Positions 1-8,377 of a DNA stretch of 64,000 bases are shown here, piece by piece; within the stretch, counting starts at the first letter, position 1; each line of letters starts with the position of its first letter. This DNA comes from VFMC01 sp044238435 (lineage in GTDB: Bacteria; Actinomycetota; Acidimicrobiia; Acidimicrobiales; Ilumatobacteraceae): assembly GCA_044238435.1 (NCBI GenBank), contig JBIIDH010000003.1:1-64000 (forward strand), given 5' to 3'. Both the position numbers and the translations under genes were made by a program. The notes under the pieces were generated by a model. It ran no database searches. It saw only the letters and a list, made by a program, of their open reading frames with translations, and had not been told where the DNA came from.

Positions 1-269
1 ACTCGGTCGGAGGTCTCGGTACGGGCGGTGAGCATGAGGATGGGCAGGCGGTCGCGTTCGGCCCGCAACACCCTGCACAGGGTGAGCCCGTCGACGTTCG
101 GCATCATCAGGTCGACGATCGCCATGTCGGGCCGGTCGGCACGAATGGTGGCGAGAGCGGCTGCTCCGTCGGGGGCGAGGGAGACCTCGTACCCGTCGAG
201 CTCGAGTGCCCGGGCCAACGACTCACGGATCGCCCGGTCGTCGTCGACTATCAGTACTCGTCCGCTCAT
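1..269 (-). CDS. Response regulator, receiver domain (C-terminal part outside window)
   Basis: The 89 visible residues form a CheY-like receiver domain of a two-component response regulator: acidic cluster D9-D11, phospho-acceptor D53 in VDLMMP and switch Thr81 before AR. The output domain lies beyond base 1, so the subclass is unproven; the wording of the receiver resembles OmpR/PhoB-type regulators. I chose the ATG at 269; an in-frame ATG at 278 would add three residues. The secreted-protein gene at 333-983 lies 63 bp upstream on the same strand and could be co-transcribed. The partner kinase is not in the window. Confidence 0.85.
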   Translation of the reverse strand, partial: MSGRVLIVDDDRAIRESLARALELDGYEVSLAPDGAAALATIRADRPDMAIVDLMMPNVDGLTLCRVLRAERDRLPILMLTARTETSDR

Positions 270-332
270 CGCCACCATTGTGCTGTCCTGCCGTGCTCGG
301 GGGAAGGATCCGGGGTCGGGGGGTACCGCGGA

Positions 333-983
333 TCAGCCGGCAGTGGTGACCGGGGACTGGTCGGCCGGGGGCATGTCGGGCTTGCCGTTGTTCACCCGAT
401 CGGTGATGCGGGCCGTTGCCTCGGCCAGCTTGGCGTCGGCCTCTTCCTGGGTGTGCTCACCGCTGGCGACCTCTTCGTCGAGGTGCTCCTTCACCTCGGC
501 CACGAGGGCGTCGATCACGTCCTGCACGTCGACACCCTGGTCGGTAGCGACCTGGGCGATGGTCTTGCCCGCCTTCAGTTCGGTGCGCAGCTCGTCGGCG
601 GTCATGCCGAGGGCGGTGGCGGCGGCCTCGAGGTGCTCGCCGCGCTGGCCGCGGCCACCGTGGTCGCCGCGGCCACCGTGGTCGCCGCGGCCGCCACGCC
701 CGCCCTGGGGCATGTTGTCGACCAGGGTCTGCACGACGGTGTCGAGCTGGGCCTGGGTGAGCGTGCCGTTGTCGACCAGCGACTGGAGCACCTCGGCGAT
801 GCGGGTGCTCGGATCGGGGCGACCCTGGTCGGCGGTGCCGGTGCCGGTGCTGTCGCCGACCGTGGCGACGATGGCCGGGGCGCTCGAGGCCCCGGCGAAG
901 CCGCTCTGGCTGAGGATCAGCCCGGCGCCGGAACCGGCGACGAGACCTGCGGTGAGACCGGCGATGACGAACTTCTTGTTCAT
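333..983 (-). CDS. Secreted hypothetical protein with helical repeat and Gly/Arg/His-rich linker
   Basis: 216 residues. The N terminus (MNKKFVIAGLTAGLVAGSG) is a signal peptide or single anchor. Two short helical modules follow (about 65-95 and 125-205), each with an 'LVDNGTLTQAQLD'-like or 'GMTADELRTELKAGKTIAQVA'-like stretch. They are separated by a GGRGDH-repeat linker rich in Gly, Arg and His. Such modules are common in actinobacterial exported proteins of unknown function. The start is firm: a TTGGAGGAACC ribosome site lies just upstream of the ATG at 983, and the longer reading frame upstream looks non-coding. It precedes the response regulator at 1-269 and may belong to its regulatory neighbourhood. 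Metal binding by the His-rich linker is possible but not shown. Confidence 0.75.
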   Translation of the reverse strand: MNKKFVIAGLTAGLVAGSGAGLILSQSGFAGASSAPAIVATVGDSTGTGTADQGRPDPSTRIAEVLQSLVDNGTLTQAQLDTVVQTLVDNMPQGGRGGRGDHGGRGDHGGRGQRGEHLEAAATALGMTADELRTELKAGKTIAQVATDQGVDVQDVIDALVAEVKEHLDEEVASGEHTQEEADAKLAEATARITDRVNNGKPDMPPADQSPVTTAG

Positions 984-1164
984 GATGGTTCCTCCAAGGG
1001 GGTGGGGGTGGTGGTTGGTGAAGACCACTCTGAACCCCGATGGTGAGGGGTCTATCGCAGCAAGGTAAGAGGCGTGTGAGAAGCCCTGACCGGCCACCCA
1101 CCCGGTGCTGGCGGTAACCTGCACCCGGGCGGTCTGCCGCTACGCGTACTCGAACGAACCCGAC

Positions 1165-1905
1165 ATGTGCGACGCCCATCACTCCTCTCCACCGGCATCT
1201 GAACCGGCACCTCGCCCCGAGCTCGCGGCGCCGTGTGCCGCGAGTGCTTCGGCGCAGCTCCACGGCGCCACGCGCCGCGGAGTGCTGCTGGGCGGCGCCG
1301 TGGTGCTGGCCGGCGGCCTCGTTGCGCTCGCCGGCCGCGGCGGCCGCACCCCGCTGGCAGCGCAGGCGTTCGCCGCCGACGACGGCGCATCGGTCGACGC
1401 GGCAGCTATCGCCGCCAACGGGATCGGGGGCTCGGCCTCGGCCAGTCAGCCAGCCGATCGACTGAAGCAGCTCGGCACCATCATGTTCCCGATGGACCCG
1501 TCACCGCGCTGCTACGTCCTCGACAACTTCGGCGACCCACGGGGTACGCGGCGGCACGAGGGCATCGATCTGCTCGCCACGGTCGGCCAGCCGGTGTACG
1601 CGGTGGCCGACGGGGTGCTCACCGAACAGACCGACGTGTCGTCGCCCCTCGCCGGCAACTCGTGGGGCCTCACCGCGGTCGGTGGTGCGTACTACTTCTA
1701 CGCCCACCTGTCGTCGTTCGCCCCCGGTCTCGCCAAGGGCAGCTCGGTGAAGCGCGGCGACGTGATCGGCTTCGTGGGCGACACCGGCAACCCTGGCCCG
1801 GGCAACTTCCACCTGCACTTCGAGGTGCACCCGGCCGGCCCGCGCACTCCAGCGGTCGACCCCTTCCCCCTGCTCCAGATCCCCAAAGTGTGCACCGTCT
1901 ACTGA
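1165..1905 (+). CDS. M23-family (LytM) metallopeptidase, exported
   Basis: 246 residues from the ATG at 1165. An upstream in-frame start at 1105 adds 20 residues that look non-coding. Residues 35-60 hold a TRRGVLL twin-arginine-like motif and a hydrophobic stretch, so Tat export is plausible. The C-terminal half is a peptidase M23 domain with all expected zinc and catalytic positions: H131 and D135 (HEGID), H181 (YAHLS), and H216 and H218 (HLHFE). M23 enzymes usually cut peptidoglycan cross-links in the cell wall. There is no coiled coil or LysM, so this could be a hydrolase or a structural LytM protein. The stop codon is the first of three TGA codons in a 12-bp tandem repeat. Confidence 0.88.
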   Translation: MCDAHHSSPPASEPAPRPELAAPCAASASAQLHGATRRGVLLGGAVVLAGGLVALAGRGGRTPLAAQAFAADDGASVDAAAIAANGIGGSASASQPADRLKQLGTIMFPMDPSPRCYVLDNFGDPRGTRRHEGIDLLATVGQPVYAVADGVLTEQTDVSSPLAGNSWGLTAVGGAYYFYAHLSSFAPGLAKGSSVKRGDVIGFVGDTGNPGPGNFHLHFEVHPAGPRTPAVDPFPLLQIPKVCTVY

Positions 1906-1937
1906 CGGGGCTCCTGACGGGGCTACTGACGGCGCTA
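1902..1937. repeat. 12-bp tandem repeat x3 carrying the stop codon
   Basis: Three units of CTGACGGGGCT(C/A), the last with one substitution (CGC). Because the unit is a multiple of three, the TGA of the M23 gene (1903-1905) recurs in frame at 1915 and 1927. The third unit overlaps the final codons of the SRPBCC gene on the other strand. Confidence 0.85.
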
Positions 1938-2423
1938 CTTGGCGGTGACGACCCGTTCGATGCGCTCGAGGGTGGCGGCCATGGCGTCGCGGGTGCGTGA
2001 ACGCAACGGTTCGACGGCCTTCTTCACCCGCTCCTGGCTGATGTCCCAGCTCTCGCGCACCAGGGTGCCGCCCTCGACCGGTTCGAGTTCGTAGCGCCAG
2101 ATTCGCCCGCCCACGAAGCGGCGCATGAACCCGATCGATGGCCGGGTCTGCCAGGCGAGGCGACGGTCCTGTTCGAACTCGATGACCTCGTTCTCCATCG
2201 AGTACGGGATGCCCATCTTCATCGACATGCCGAACGTGACGCCCAGTGCCAGCGCCTGGGGCGCGCCCTTGGCTTCGCGCACCGTGCCAGAGCCGTCGAT
2301 CTGATGATGGCGGGCCGGGTCGGCGATGAGGGCGAAGATGGCGGAGGCCGGCGCAGGAATGACCCGCTCGACACTCTCGACGTCGGCGGACGACGAGCCT
2401 GCGGGGGTGGAGGATTCGGTCAT
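1935..2423 (-). CDS. SRPBCC-family (START/polyketide cyclase-like) protein
   Basis: 162 residues with the layout of a SRPBCC ligand-binding fold: an N-terminal strand (VESVERVIPAPASAIFALI), a central region (MSMKMGIPYSMENEVIEFE), then RRLAWQTRP and a long C-terminal helix ending in LERIERVVTAK. These proteins bind hydrophobic ligands in a deep pocket. Some are cyclases or hydrolase-like, but no catalytic residues can be named here. The start at 2423 (ATG) is the only one giving the full fold; the longer upstream reading frame is not protein-like. It is divergent from the HDOD gene, with start codons 43 bp apart, so the promoters overlap. Confidence 0.8.
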   Translation of the reverse strand: MTESSTPAGSSSADVESVERVIPAPASAIFALIADPARHHQIDGSGTVREAKGAPQALALGVTFGMSMKMGIPYSMENEVIEFEQDRRLAWQTRPSIGFMRRFVGGRIWRYELEPVEGGTLVRESWDISQERVKKAVEPLRSRTRDAMAATLERIERVVTAK

Positions 2424-2466
2424 GGCCGAACCGTACCCGCGGCAGCGCAACTCGTACAGTAGAAGC

Positions 2467-3357
2467 ATGCCGTCGCGTCCGTTCCGTCGCTCGAATCGAC
2501 GCGACGATCCGCACCCGCGCACGGCGAGCCTGATCGACCAGTTCGCCTCAGCCGACGAGCTGCGGTTCGACCCCGAGCAGCCCGAGCAATCGGCCCGATT
2601 GCGCCTCGAGGCGCTCATCCAGCAGTTGTTCGACACCACGCCCCAGTCGAGCGTCGCGCTGGCCGTGATGCAGGCGGCCGACGACGAGCGGATCGACAGC
2701 CGCACCCTCGCCGGGCTCATCGAGCTCGACCCGTTCCTCGCGCTGCGCGTGCTGCGCCTCGCCAACACTGCCTACTACGGCCTGCAGCAGCGGGTGTCGA
2801 CGGTGAAGCAGGCGGTGGGAGTGATCGGCTTCTCCGCCGTGCGTGCGCTCTCGGCCATGGTGGCCATGGGCATCACCGAGGCCCAGGTGCCGCCCCGCTT
2901 TCTCGATCACTCGGCGCGGGTGGCGGTCGGTGCCGGGTTCTGCGCCGATCTGCTCGACGAACCGGTGGGCGACTCGTTCTCGGGCGGGCTGCTGCACGAT
3001 GTGGGCGAGGCGCTGCTGTTCCGCTGCGCGCCCGGACTGTGGAGCCTGAGCCAGGATGCGTCCGAGCCGCTCGAGGCGCAGGTACGAATGTTCGGCATGC
3101 ACCACCAGACGGCCGGTCTGCTGGTGCTGCAGGCGTGGCAGTTGCCCCGACCGCTGCTCGACGCCGTGAGCCGCCACCACGACGACGTTGCGATGCTGCC
3201 CTCGGTGGCCCGTGCCGTGGCGGCCTCCGAAGCGATGGTGGAGGGCGACTTCATGCGAGCGATGGCCATCGGCATCGCCGAGGACGACATCGACGAGGCC
3301 CTGCAGGTGGTCGACGACGAGTCGGCTGCACTGCACGCGTGGCTGCAGAACCGATGA
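2467..3357 (+). CDS. HDOD domain protein
   Basis: About 296 residues. After a basic N-terminal tail the protein is an HDOD domain: LEALIQQLFDTTPQSSVALAVMQ, DPFLALRVLRLANTAYYG, a SVKQAV-like STVKQAVGVIGFSAVRAL block, a LLHDVGEALL segment and ISRHH-like VSRHHDD. HDOD domains resemble HD phosphohydrolases but usually lack the full metal-binding set; they appear in signalling proteins linked to c-di-GMP, motility and stress. There is no GGDEF or EAL domain attached. The start is uncertain: ATG 2467 removes a Pro/Arg-rich extension that would begin at ATG 2422, inside the divergent gene's start. The helicase follows 19 bp downstream. Confidence 0.85.
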   Translation: MPSRPFRRSNRRDDPHPRTASLIDQFASADELRFDPEQPEQSARLRLEALIQQLFDTTPQSSVALAVMQAADDERIDSRTLAGLIELDPFLALRVLRLANTAYYGLQQRVSTVKQAVGVIGFSAVRALSAMVAMGITEAQVPPRFLDHSARVAVGAGFCADLLDEPVGDSFSGGLLHDVGEALLFRCAPGLWSLSQDASEPLEAQVRMFGMHHQTAGLLVLQAWQLPRPLLDAVSRHHDDVAMLPSVARAVAASEAMVEGDFMRAMAIGIAEDDIDEALQVVDDESAALHAWLQNR

Positions 3358-3376
3358 GGGGTACCCTGCAGGGGAC

Positions 3377-5209
3377 ATGAACTCTCACCTCGACGATGAG
3401 CTGGGTGGCATCGCTGAGGATGCAGGTGGTTTCGCGGCGCTCGGACTGCGCTCGGAACTCCTCGACACCCTGGTGGCCCTCGGCTACGAAGAACCCACTC
3501 CCATCCAGCGCGAAGCCATTCCGGCGATGCTCACCGGCCGCGATGTGCTCGGCCAGGCGGCCACCGGCACCGGCAAGACCGCCGCGTTCGCGCTGCCCGT
3601 TCTCGAACGGCTCGACGGCCGGCCAGCCGGTGCGCCGATGGCACTCGTGCTGGTACCCACCCGCGAACTGGCGGTCCAGGTCGCCGAGGCGATGAGCACC
3701 TACGGACGCTCCCTCGGTGTGCGGGTCGTCCCGGTGTACGGCGGCCAGTCGATCGGCCGTCAGCTCGGTCTGCTCGAGCGGGGCGCCCATGTGGTGGTGG
3801 CCACACCGGGCCGTGCGCTCGACCACCTGCGCCGCGGCACGCTGTCGCTCGACTCGGTCGAGACGGTGGTGCTCGACGAGGCCGACGAGATGCTCGACAT
3901 GGGCTTCGCCGAAGACATCGACGAACTGCTGTCGTCGACTCCCTCGGCGCGCCAGACCGTGCTGTTCTCGGCCACACTGCCGCCGCGCATCAACGCCATC
4001 GCTGCCCGTCACCAGCACCAGCCCATCACGGTGCGCGTGGGTCGCGAGTCGAATGCAGCCGGCCCCAGCCTGGTGAGCCAGCGCGCGTACGTGGTCACCC
4101 GCGCCAACAAGCCTGCTGCGCTCGGTCGGTTGCTCGACGTGGAGGTTCCCGCGGCGGCCATCGTGTTCTGCCGCACGCGCACCGAGGTCGACGAACTCAC
4201 CGAACTGCTCGGCAAGCGCGGCTACCGGGCCGAGGCGCTGCACGGCGGCATGGGCCAGGAACAGCGCGACCGGGTGATGAGCCGCATGCGCTCGGGCGCC
4301 GCCGAACTGCTCATCGCCACCGATGTCGCCGCCCGCGGTCTCGACCTCGATCTGCTCACCCACGTCGTGAACTACGACGTGCCGTCGGCCCCCGAGGCCT
4401 ACGTGCACCGCATCGGCCGCGTGGGCCGCGCCGGGCGCGAGGGCGTGGCCCTCACCCTGGCCGAACCCCGCGAGCAGCGGATGCTGGCCAACATCGAGCG
4501 GCTCACCCGCCAGCGCATCGACATCTCCCCGGTGCCGTCGGTGGCCGAGATGCGCGCCCGTCGCGCCGAGCGCACCGTCGAGGAACTGCGCACCGCGATG
4601 TCCGCCGAGGGCGCCGATCGCGATGCCGTCGCCGCGATGGTCGACGCCCTCGCCGCCGACCACGACCCGCGAGAGGTGGCCATCGCCGCCCTCCGGTTGC
4701 TGCACCAGGCGCGCTATCCGAACACCGCTACCGACCGCGAAATCGCCGATGCCTCGGTGCGCAAGGAACGGCCCGATCGCCAGGACCGACCCGACCGCGG
4801 CGACCGCGGCGACCGGCCCGAGCGCGGCGACCGGGGGACGAGCGACTCGGGTCCGCGCGCACGGCTCTACATCGGCCTCGGCCGAAACGCGAACGTCACC
4901 CCACGCGACCTCGTCGGCGCAATCGCCAACGAAACCGACCTCAGTGGGAAGCAGATCGGCCCGATCTCGGTGTCGAGCACCTACTCGCTGGTCGGTGTGC
5001 CCGAGGGCGACGTCGACCGGGTGGTCAGCGCGCTGCGTCAGGCCACCATTCGCGGCAAGAAGGTGACCGTACGCCGGTACGTCGAGCAGGGTGACGGCGC
5101 CGACCGCGGCAGTCGGCCCGATCGCGGCGACCGGCCCGAACGCGGTCGTGGCGATGCGCCGGGGCGGCCGCGTCAGGCCGGCAAGCCGGTGCGACGCGAA
5201 CGCTGGTGA
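3377..5209 (+). CDS. deaD: DEAD-box RNA helicase with DbpA-type RNA-binding domain
   Basis: 610 residues. The helicase core is complete: Q motif (EEPTPIQ), Walker A (ATGTGKT, 62-68), PTRELA, TPGR, DEAD (167-170), SAT, an HGGM-centred motif, ATDVAARGLD and HRIGRVGRAG. The last is normally HRIGRTGRAG, so Val replaces Thr. Residues about 495-570 match the DbpA-like RNA-binding domain of CsdA/DeaD, flanked by Arg/Asp/Gly/Pro-rich repeats (RPDRGDRPERG type). The role is ATP-dependent unwinding of structured RNA during ribosome assembly and cold adaptation. The start is set by an AGGGG ribosome site before ATG 3377. Its 3' end overlaps the convergent membrane-protein gene by 37 bp. Confidence 0.93.
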   Translation: MNSHLDDELGGIAEDAGGFAALGLRSELLDTLVALGYEEPTPIQREAIPAMLTGRDVLGQAATGTGKTAAFALPVLERLDGRPAGAPMALVLVPTRELAVQVAEAMSTYGRSLGVRVVPVYGGQSIGRQLGLLERGAHVVVATPGRALDHLRRGTLSLDSVETVVLDEADEMLDMGFAEDIDELLSSTPSARQTVLFSATLPPRINAIAARHQHQPITVRVGRESNAAGPSLVSQRAYVVTRANKPAALGRLLDVEVPAAAIVFCRTRTEVDELTELLGKRGYRAEALHGGMGQEQRDRVMSRMRSGAAELLIATDVAARGLDLDLLTHVVNYDVPSAPEAYVHRIGRVGRAGREGVALTLAEPREQRMLANIERLTRQRIDISPVPSVAEMRARRAERTVEELRTAMSAEGADRDAVAAMVDALAADHDPREVAIAALRLLHQARYPNTATDREIADASVRKERPDRQDRPDRGDRGDRPERGDRGTSDSGPRARLYIGLGRNANVTPRDLVGAIANETDLSGKQIGPISVSSTYSLVGVPEGDVDRVVSALRQATIRGKKVTVRRYVEQGDGADRGSRPDRGDRPERGRGDAPGRPRQAGKPVRRERW

Positions 5210-6369
5210 TGTAGGCCGATGTCGCGGTAGCGGTCGAACAACACCAGGATGAGCGTGAGCAGGGTGACGAAGAACAGCGTGTTGCCCAGCCGCAGCGAGT
5301 CCTCGTCGGAGCCGAGCAGCACGTAGAACACGATCACGATCGCGAAGTTCGCCGCCGCCATGAAGGCGAACTGCACACCGGTCGACCGCCAACTCACCTC
5401 GCGCTTGGCCAACCATTCGCTGAGCAGCGTGCTGATGGCGATGGTGAGGGTGGTACCCAGCGCGATCTGCAGTGCCGTCGCCTCCACTCCGGGCAGGATG
5501 TTGGCGAAGATCATCGCCACCATCGATGCCAACGCGGCCTTCTCGAAGAACGGCCAGCCGAACACTGCGAGCGGCTCGGCCACCTTCGCTGGCGGATCCC
5601 AGCCCAGATGGCGGCCCTGCACGTCGGCGTCGAACGTGCGCTTCCATTCGCGTGCCGGGAGGCGGCGCAGCAGCGTGCGCACGACGGCCAGCAGCACGAC
5701 GATCAATACGACGATGCCGATCGCCACGAAGGGCCGGTTGCCGATGGCGGTGCCCCAGGTCTGGTCGTAGACGTCGTGGCCGCTCACCGGATCGAAGCCG
5801 GTGGGGTCGAGGCCCAGCAGCGTGCCCTTCACGAAGTTCGTGAAGTCGAGCTTGGCGATGTGGATCCAGTACTCCTGCGGCAACTTGATGAACACCCAGA
5901 TCGACCCAGCGATGAGCAGGACCTGCCGCTTGGTGAGGCGCAGGTGGTTGCGGCCGGTCTTGTAGGCCTCGATGGCGATGAAGTAGTACTCGAACGTGTT
6001 GGGGAACACGAGCAGCAGCCAGCGTGCCTGGGTGAACTCGAACAGCACCACACCCACCAGGCGGTAGTACCAGAGGAACTGGGCCACCGTGAACGAGAAC
6101 CCACCGCCCCAGTTCCGCATCGTCGAGATGTAGGCGATGGTGAGGTAGTAGATGTCGAGCGCCTTGTCGTAGGTCTGGTAGCCCTCGAGATCGAGCGTGG
6201 TGTACTGCTGGAAGATCGTCTGGTCGGCGGCGTCGAGCACCAGCGCTGCCAGCACGGCGGGCAGCGGGAACCGCGGGATGAACAGCGGGATGATGAACCG
6301 TGCCCCCACGACGAGCAGGAAGATGAGCGTGTCCTTGGTCAATGCGGTTCCTTCCCCAGTACTAAGCAT
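5173..6369 (-). CDS. Polytopic membrane protein of unknown function
   Basis: About 398 residues with eight or nine hydrophobic segments, clustered at 12-45, 95-125, 150-175, 215-240, 280-330 and 340-385. Between them lie conserved-looking aromatic loops (DAADQTIFQQYTTLDLEGYQ; NTFEYYFIAIEAYKTGRNH). I recognise no enzyme or transporter motif. The first ATG is at 6369, but a GAAGGAACC ribosome site sits just before an in-frame TTG (6342, LTKDTLIF), which may be the true start. It is convergent with the helicase and overlaps its last 37 bp. Channel or transporter roles are both possible. Confidence 0.7.
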   Translation of the reverse strand: MLSTGEGTALTKDTLIFLLVVGARFIIPLFIPRFPLPAVLAALVLDAADQTIFQQYTTLDLEGYQTYDKALDIYYLTIAYISTMRNWGGGFSFTVAQFLWYYRLVGVVLFEFTQARWLLLVFPNTFEYYFIAIEAYKTGRNHLRLTKRQVLLIAGSIWVFIKLPQEYWIHIAKLDFTNFVKGTLLGLDPTGFDPVSGHDVYDQTWGTAIGNRPFVAIGIVVLIVVLLAVVRTLLRRLPAREWKRTFDADVQGRHLGWDPPAKVAEPLAVFGWPFFEKAALASMVAMIFANILPGVEATALQIALGTTLTIAISTLLSEWLAKREVSWRSTGVQFAFMAAANFAIVIVFYVLLGSDEDSLRLGNTLFFVTLLTLILVLFDRYRDIGLHHQRSRRTGLPA

Positions 6370-6465
6370 TTACTGTACCCGGACCCGGCGAGGGCACCGG
6401 ATGATGACCTTCGACCCTGGCCATCGTGCTGCACGTCGACGACCATGAGCACGGAGGTTCACAGC

Positions 6466-7233
6466 ATGCGCCCTTGGTCCACAGTCGTCTTCGTCGCCGC
6501 GCTCACCCTCGTCGCCGCGTCGTGCGGCAACTCGGAGTCGGCCGTCACCACCAGCACTCCCGGCGTGTCCACCACGGCGCTCACCACCACGTCGCTCGTC
6601 ACCACCGTGCCGGCGACCACGGGTGTCGCCACCAGTGTTCCGGGCACCACCGTGCCGGTGACCAGCGGAGTAGCCACCACGCTGCCGGCGACCACCCTCC
6701 CAGGCACCACCCTCCCTGGCACCACAGCGCCTGTCACCACCGTGCCCGGTACGTCGACGACCGTGGCGTGCGAGTTCACCGGCGCCACCACCGATCGGCG
6801 CGACTCGTTCCCCGAACGGATGACCTCGATGGTCGGAGTCGACATCCGCACCGGCGCCCACAGCTGTTACGAGCGCATCGTCATCGAGTTGGCCGACAGC
6901 ACCATGCCCACCCCGGGCGGGATGCCCGGCTGGTGGGTGCGCTACGCCGACGGACCCATCACCCTCGGCCAGACCGACGACCAGTTCGTCGAGGTGGAGG
7001 GCGACGCCACACTGCTCATCTCGATGAACGCCTGGATGCCATCGATGGACGGAGAGGGCTGGGTGGGTTCGACCGACATCTTCCCCACCAACGTCACCCA
7101 TGTCCTCGAGCTGCGCCAGATCGACAACTGGGAGGGGCAGAACACCTGGGCCGTCGGCATCGACACCGAGCGACCCTTCCGGGTGTTCACGCTCGCCTCG
7201 CCCACCCGACTCGTCGTCGACATCCGTATCTGA
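6466..7233 (+). CDS. Lipoprotein with Thr/Pro/Val-rich linker and AMIN-like domain
   Basis: 255 residues. A lipoprotein signal peptide (VAALTLVAASC) is followed by about 75 residues of Thr/Val/Pro/Gly linker built from TTxPGT-type repeats; part of it is 15-bp tandem DNA repeats at 6691-6720. The globular C-terminal domain (about 105-255) has the features of the AMIN-like domain of actinobacterial exported proteins: CYERIVIEL, PGWWVRYADGPI, LRQIDNWEG and a closing FRVFTLASPTRLVVDI. AMIN domains typically bind cell-wall or surface components. The start is firm: an ACGGAGG ribosome site lies 8 bp upstream of ATG 6466. The preceding ATG at 6445 is less likely. Confidence 0.82.
   Translation: MRPWSTVVFVAALTLVAASCGNSESAVTTSTPGVSTTALTTTSLVTTVPATTGVATSVPGTTVPVTSGVATTLPATTLPGTTLPGTTAPVTTVPGTSTTVACEFTGATTDRRDSFPERMTSMVGVDIRTGAHSCYERIVIELADSTMPTPGGMPGWWVRYADGPITLGQTDDQFVEVEGDATLLISMNAWMPSMDGEGWVGSTDIFPTNVTHVLELRQIDNWEGQNTWAVGIDTERPFRVFTLASPTRLVVDIRI
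6691..6720. repeat. 15-bp tandem repeat within the lipoprotein linker
   Basis: Two near-identical units of ACCACCCTCCCAGGC encode TTLPG pentapeptides; neighbouring TTxPxT codons are more diverged copies of the same unit. Confidence 0.7.
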
Positions 7234-7267
7234 GCGGGTGCAGCGCCCCGGGCGTACGATCAGCCAC

Positions 7268-8377
7268 GTGTCCATACGCCGCATCGCGCTCAGCACCGGT
7301 GGTGGCGACGCCCCGGGCCTCAATGCCGTCATCCGTGCCGCCACCATCGCGGCCCTGAACCGCGGGTGGGAGGTGGTGGGCATTCGCGACGGCTACAACG
7401 GGCTGCTCGCGCCCGGGCAGTACCCGCAGGGCGGCGTGGTGGAGCTCACCCGCGAGTCGGTGCGCGGCATCGCCAACCTGGGCGGCACGGTGCTCGGCAC
7501 CACCAACCGCGGCAACCCGTTGCGCTTCCCGGTCGAGCAGCCCGACGGTACGTGGGTCGAGGTCGACCGCACCGACGAGTTGCTGTCGCGGTTCGCCGAG
7601 CACGGCATCGATGCGCTCATCACCATCGGCGGCGACGGGTCGCTCACCATCGCCCACCATCTGCACGAGCGCGGCCTGCCGGTGGTGGGCGTGCCGAAGA
7701 CGATCGACAACGATCTCGACTCCACCACGGTCACGTTCGGCTTCGACACAGCGGTCAGCTTCGCCACCGAGTGCATCGACCGACTGTTCTCCACCGCCTC
7801 GTCGCACGGCCGGGTGATCGTGGTGGAGGTGATGGGTCGCTATGCCGGATGGATCGCGCTCCACGCCGGCATGGCTTCGGGTGCGCACGCCATCCTCATC
7901 CCCGAGGTGCCGTACGACATCGACGTCGTGGCCGACATGGTGCGCGCCCGCGACCGCAGCGGTTCGGCCTTCTCGATCGTCGTCGTGGCCGAAGGCGCAC
8001 ACCCCGTCGACGGCGAACGGTCGGTCGTCGACCGGCAGGTGGGTCGGGCCGAACGCCTCGGCGGCATCGGCGCGAAGGTGGCCGCCGACCTCGAGGACCG
8101 CACCGGCAAAGAAGCCCGCACCGTGGTGCTCGGCCACCTGCTGCGCGGCGGTTCGCCCACGGCGTTCGACCGTCTGCTGGGCTTGCGCTTCGGCGCTGCC
8201 GCAGTGCGCGCCCTGGTGGAGGGTCACCGCGGGGTGATGGTGGCGCTCAACCCGCCGACGGTCGACGTGGTGCCGCTGAGTGCGGCCATCAGTCGGCAGA
8301 AGACGGTCGAGCTCGACGGCGACACGATGCACACCGCCCGCGAACTGGGGATCTGCTTCGGCGACCTAGCCGTGTGA
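7268..8377 (+). CDS. pfkA: 6-phosphofructokinase (group III-like)
   Basis: 369 residues. It phosphorylates fructose 6-phosphate to fructose 1,6-bisphosphate in glycolysis. Visible motifs: GGGDAPGLNA (11-20), GGDGS (121-125), PKTIDND (143-149), a MGRYAGW effector/substrate loop and LGHLLRGGSP near the C terminus. The Gly in GGDGS is the residue associated with ATP use, because PPi enzymes carry Asp there. PKTIDND has the Lys found in PPi-dependent and mixed group III enzymes rather than the Gly of classical PfkA. It is most likely ATP-dependent, of the actinobacterial group III type. The start is GTG 7268, which gives the canonical N terminus. The 3' end overlaps the opposite gene by 12 bp. 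Confidence 0.92.
   Translation: MSIRRIALSTGGGDAPGLNAVIRAATIAALNRGWEVVGIRDGYNGLLAPGQYPQGGVVELTRESVRGIANLGGTVLGTTNRGNPLRFPVEQPDGTWVEVDRTDELLSRFAEHGIDALITIGGDGSLTIAHHLHERGLPVVGVPKTIDNDLDSTTVTFGFDTAVSFATECIDRLFSTASSHGRVIVVEVMGRYAGWIALHAGMASGAHAILIPEVPYDIDVVADMVRARDRSGSAFSIVVVAEGAHPVDGERSVVDRQVGRAERLGGIGAKVAADLEDRTGKEARTVVLGHLLRGGSPTAFDRLLGLRFGAAAVRALVEGHRGVMVALNPPTVDVVPLSAAISRQKTVELDGDTMHTARELGICFGDLAV

Noticed and set aside
4780..5150. GC-rich Asp/Arg/Gly repeats in the helicase gene considered as a CRISPR-like or repeat array
   Set aside because: Units are irregular and encode RGD-type low-complexity tails normal for DEAD-box helicases; there are no spacers.
3251..5647. A 798-codon open frame on the minus strand across the helicase region
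   Set aside because: It is antisense to the firmly identified DEAD-box gene and has biased, motif-free composition typical of GC-rich shadow frames.
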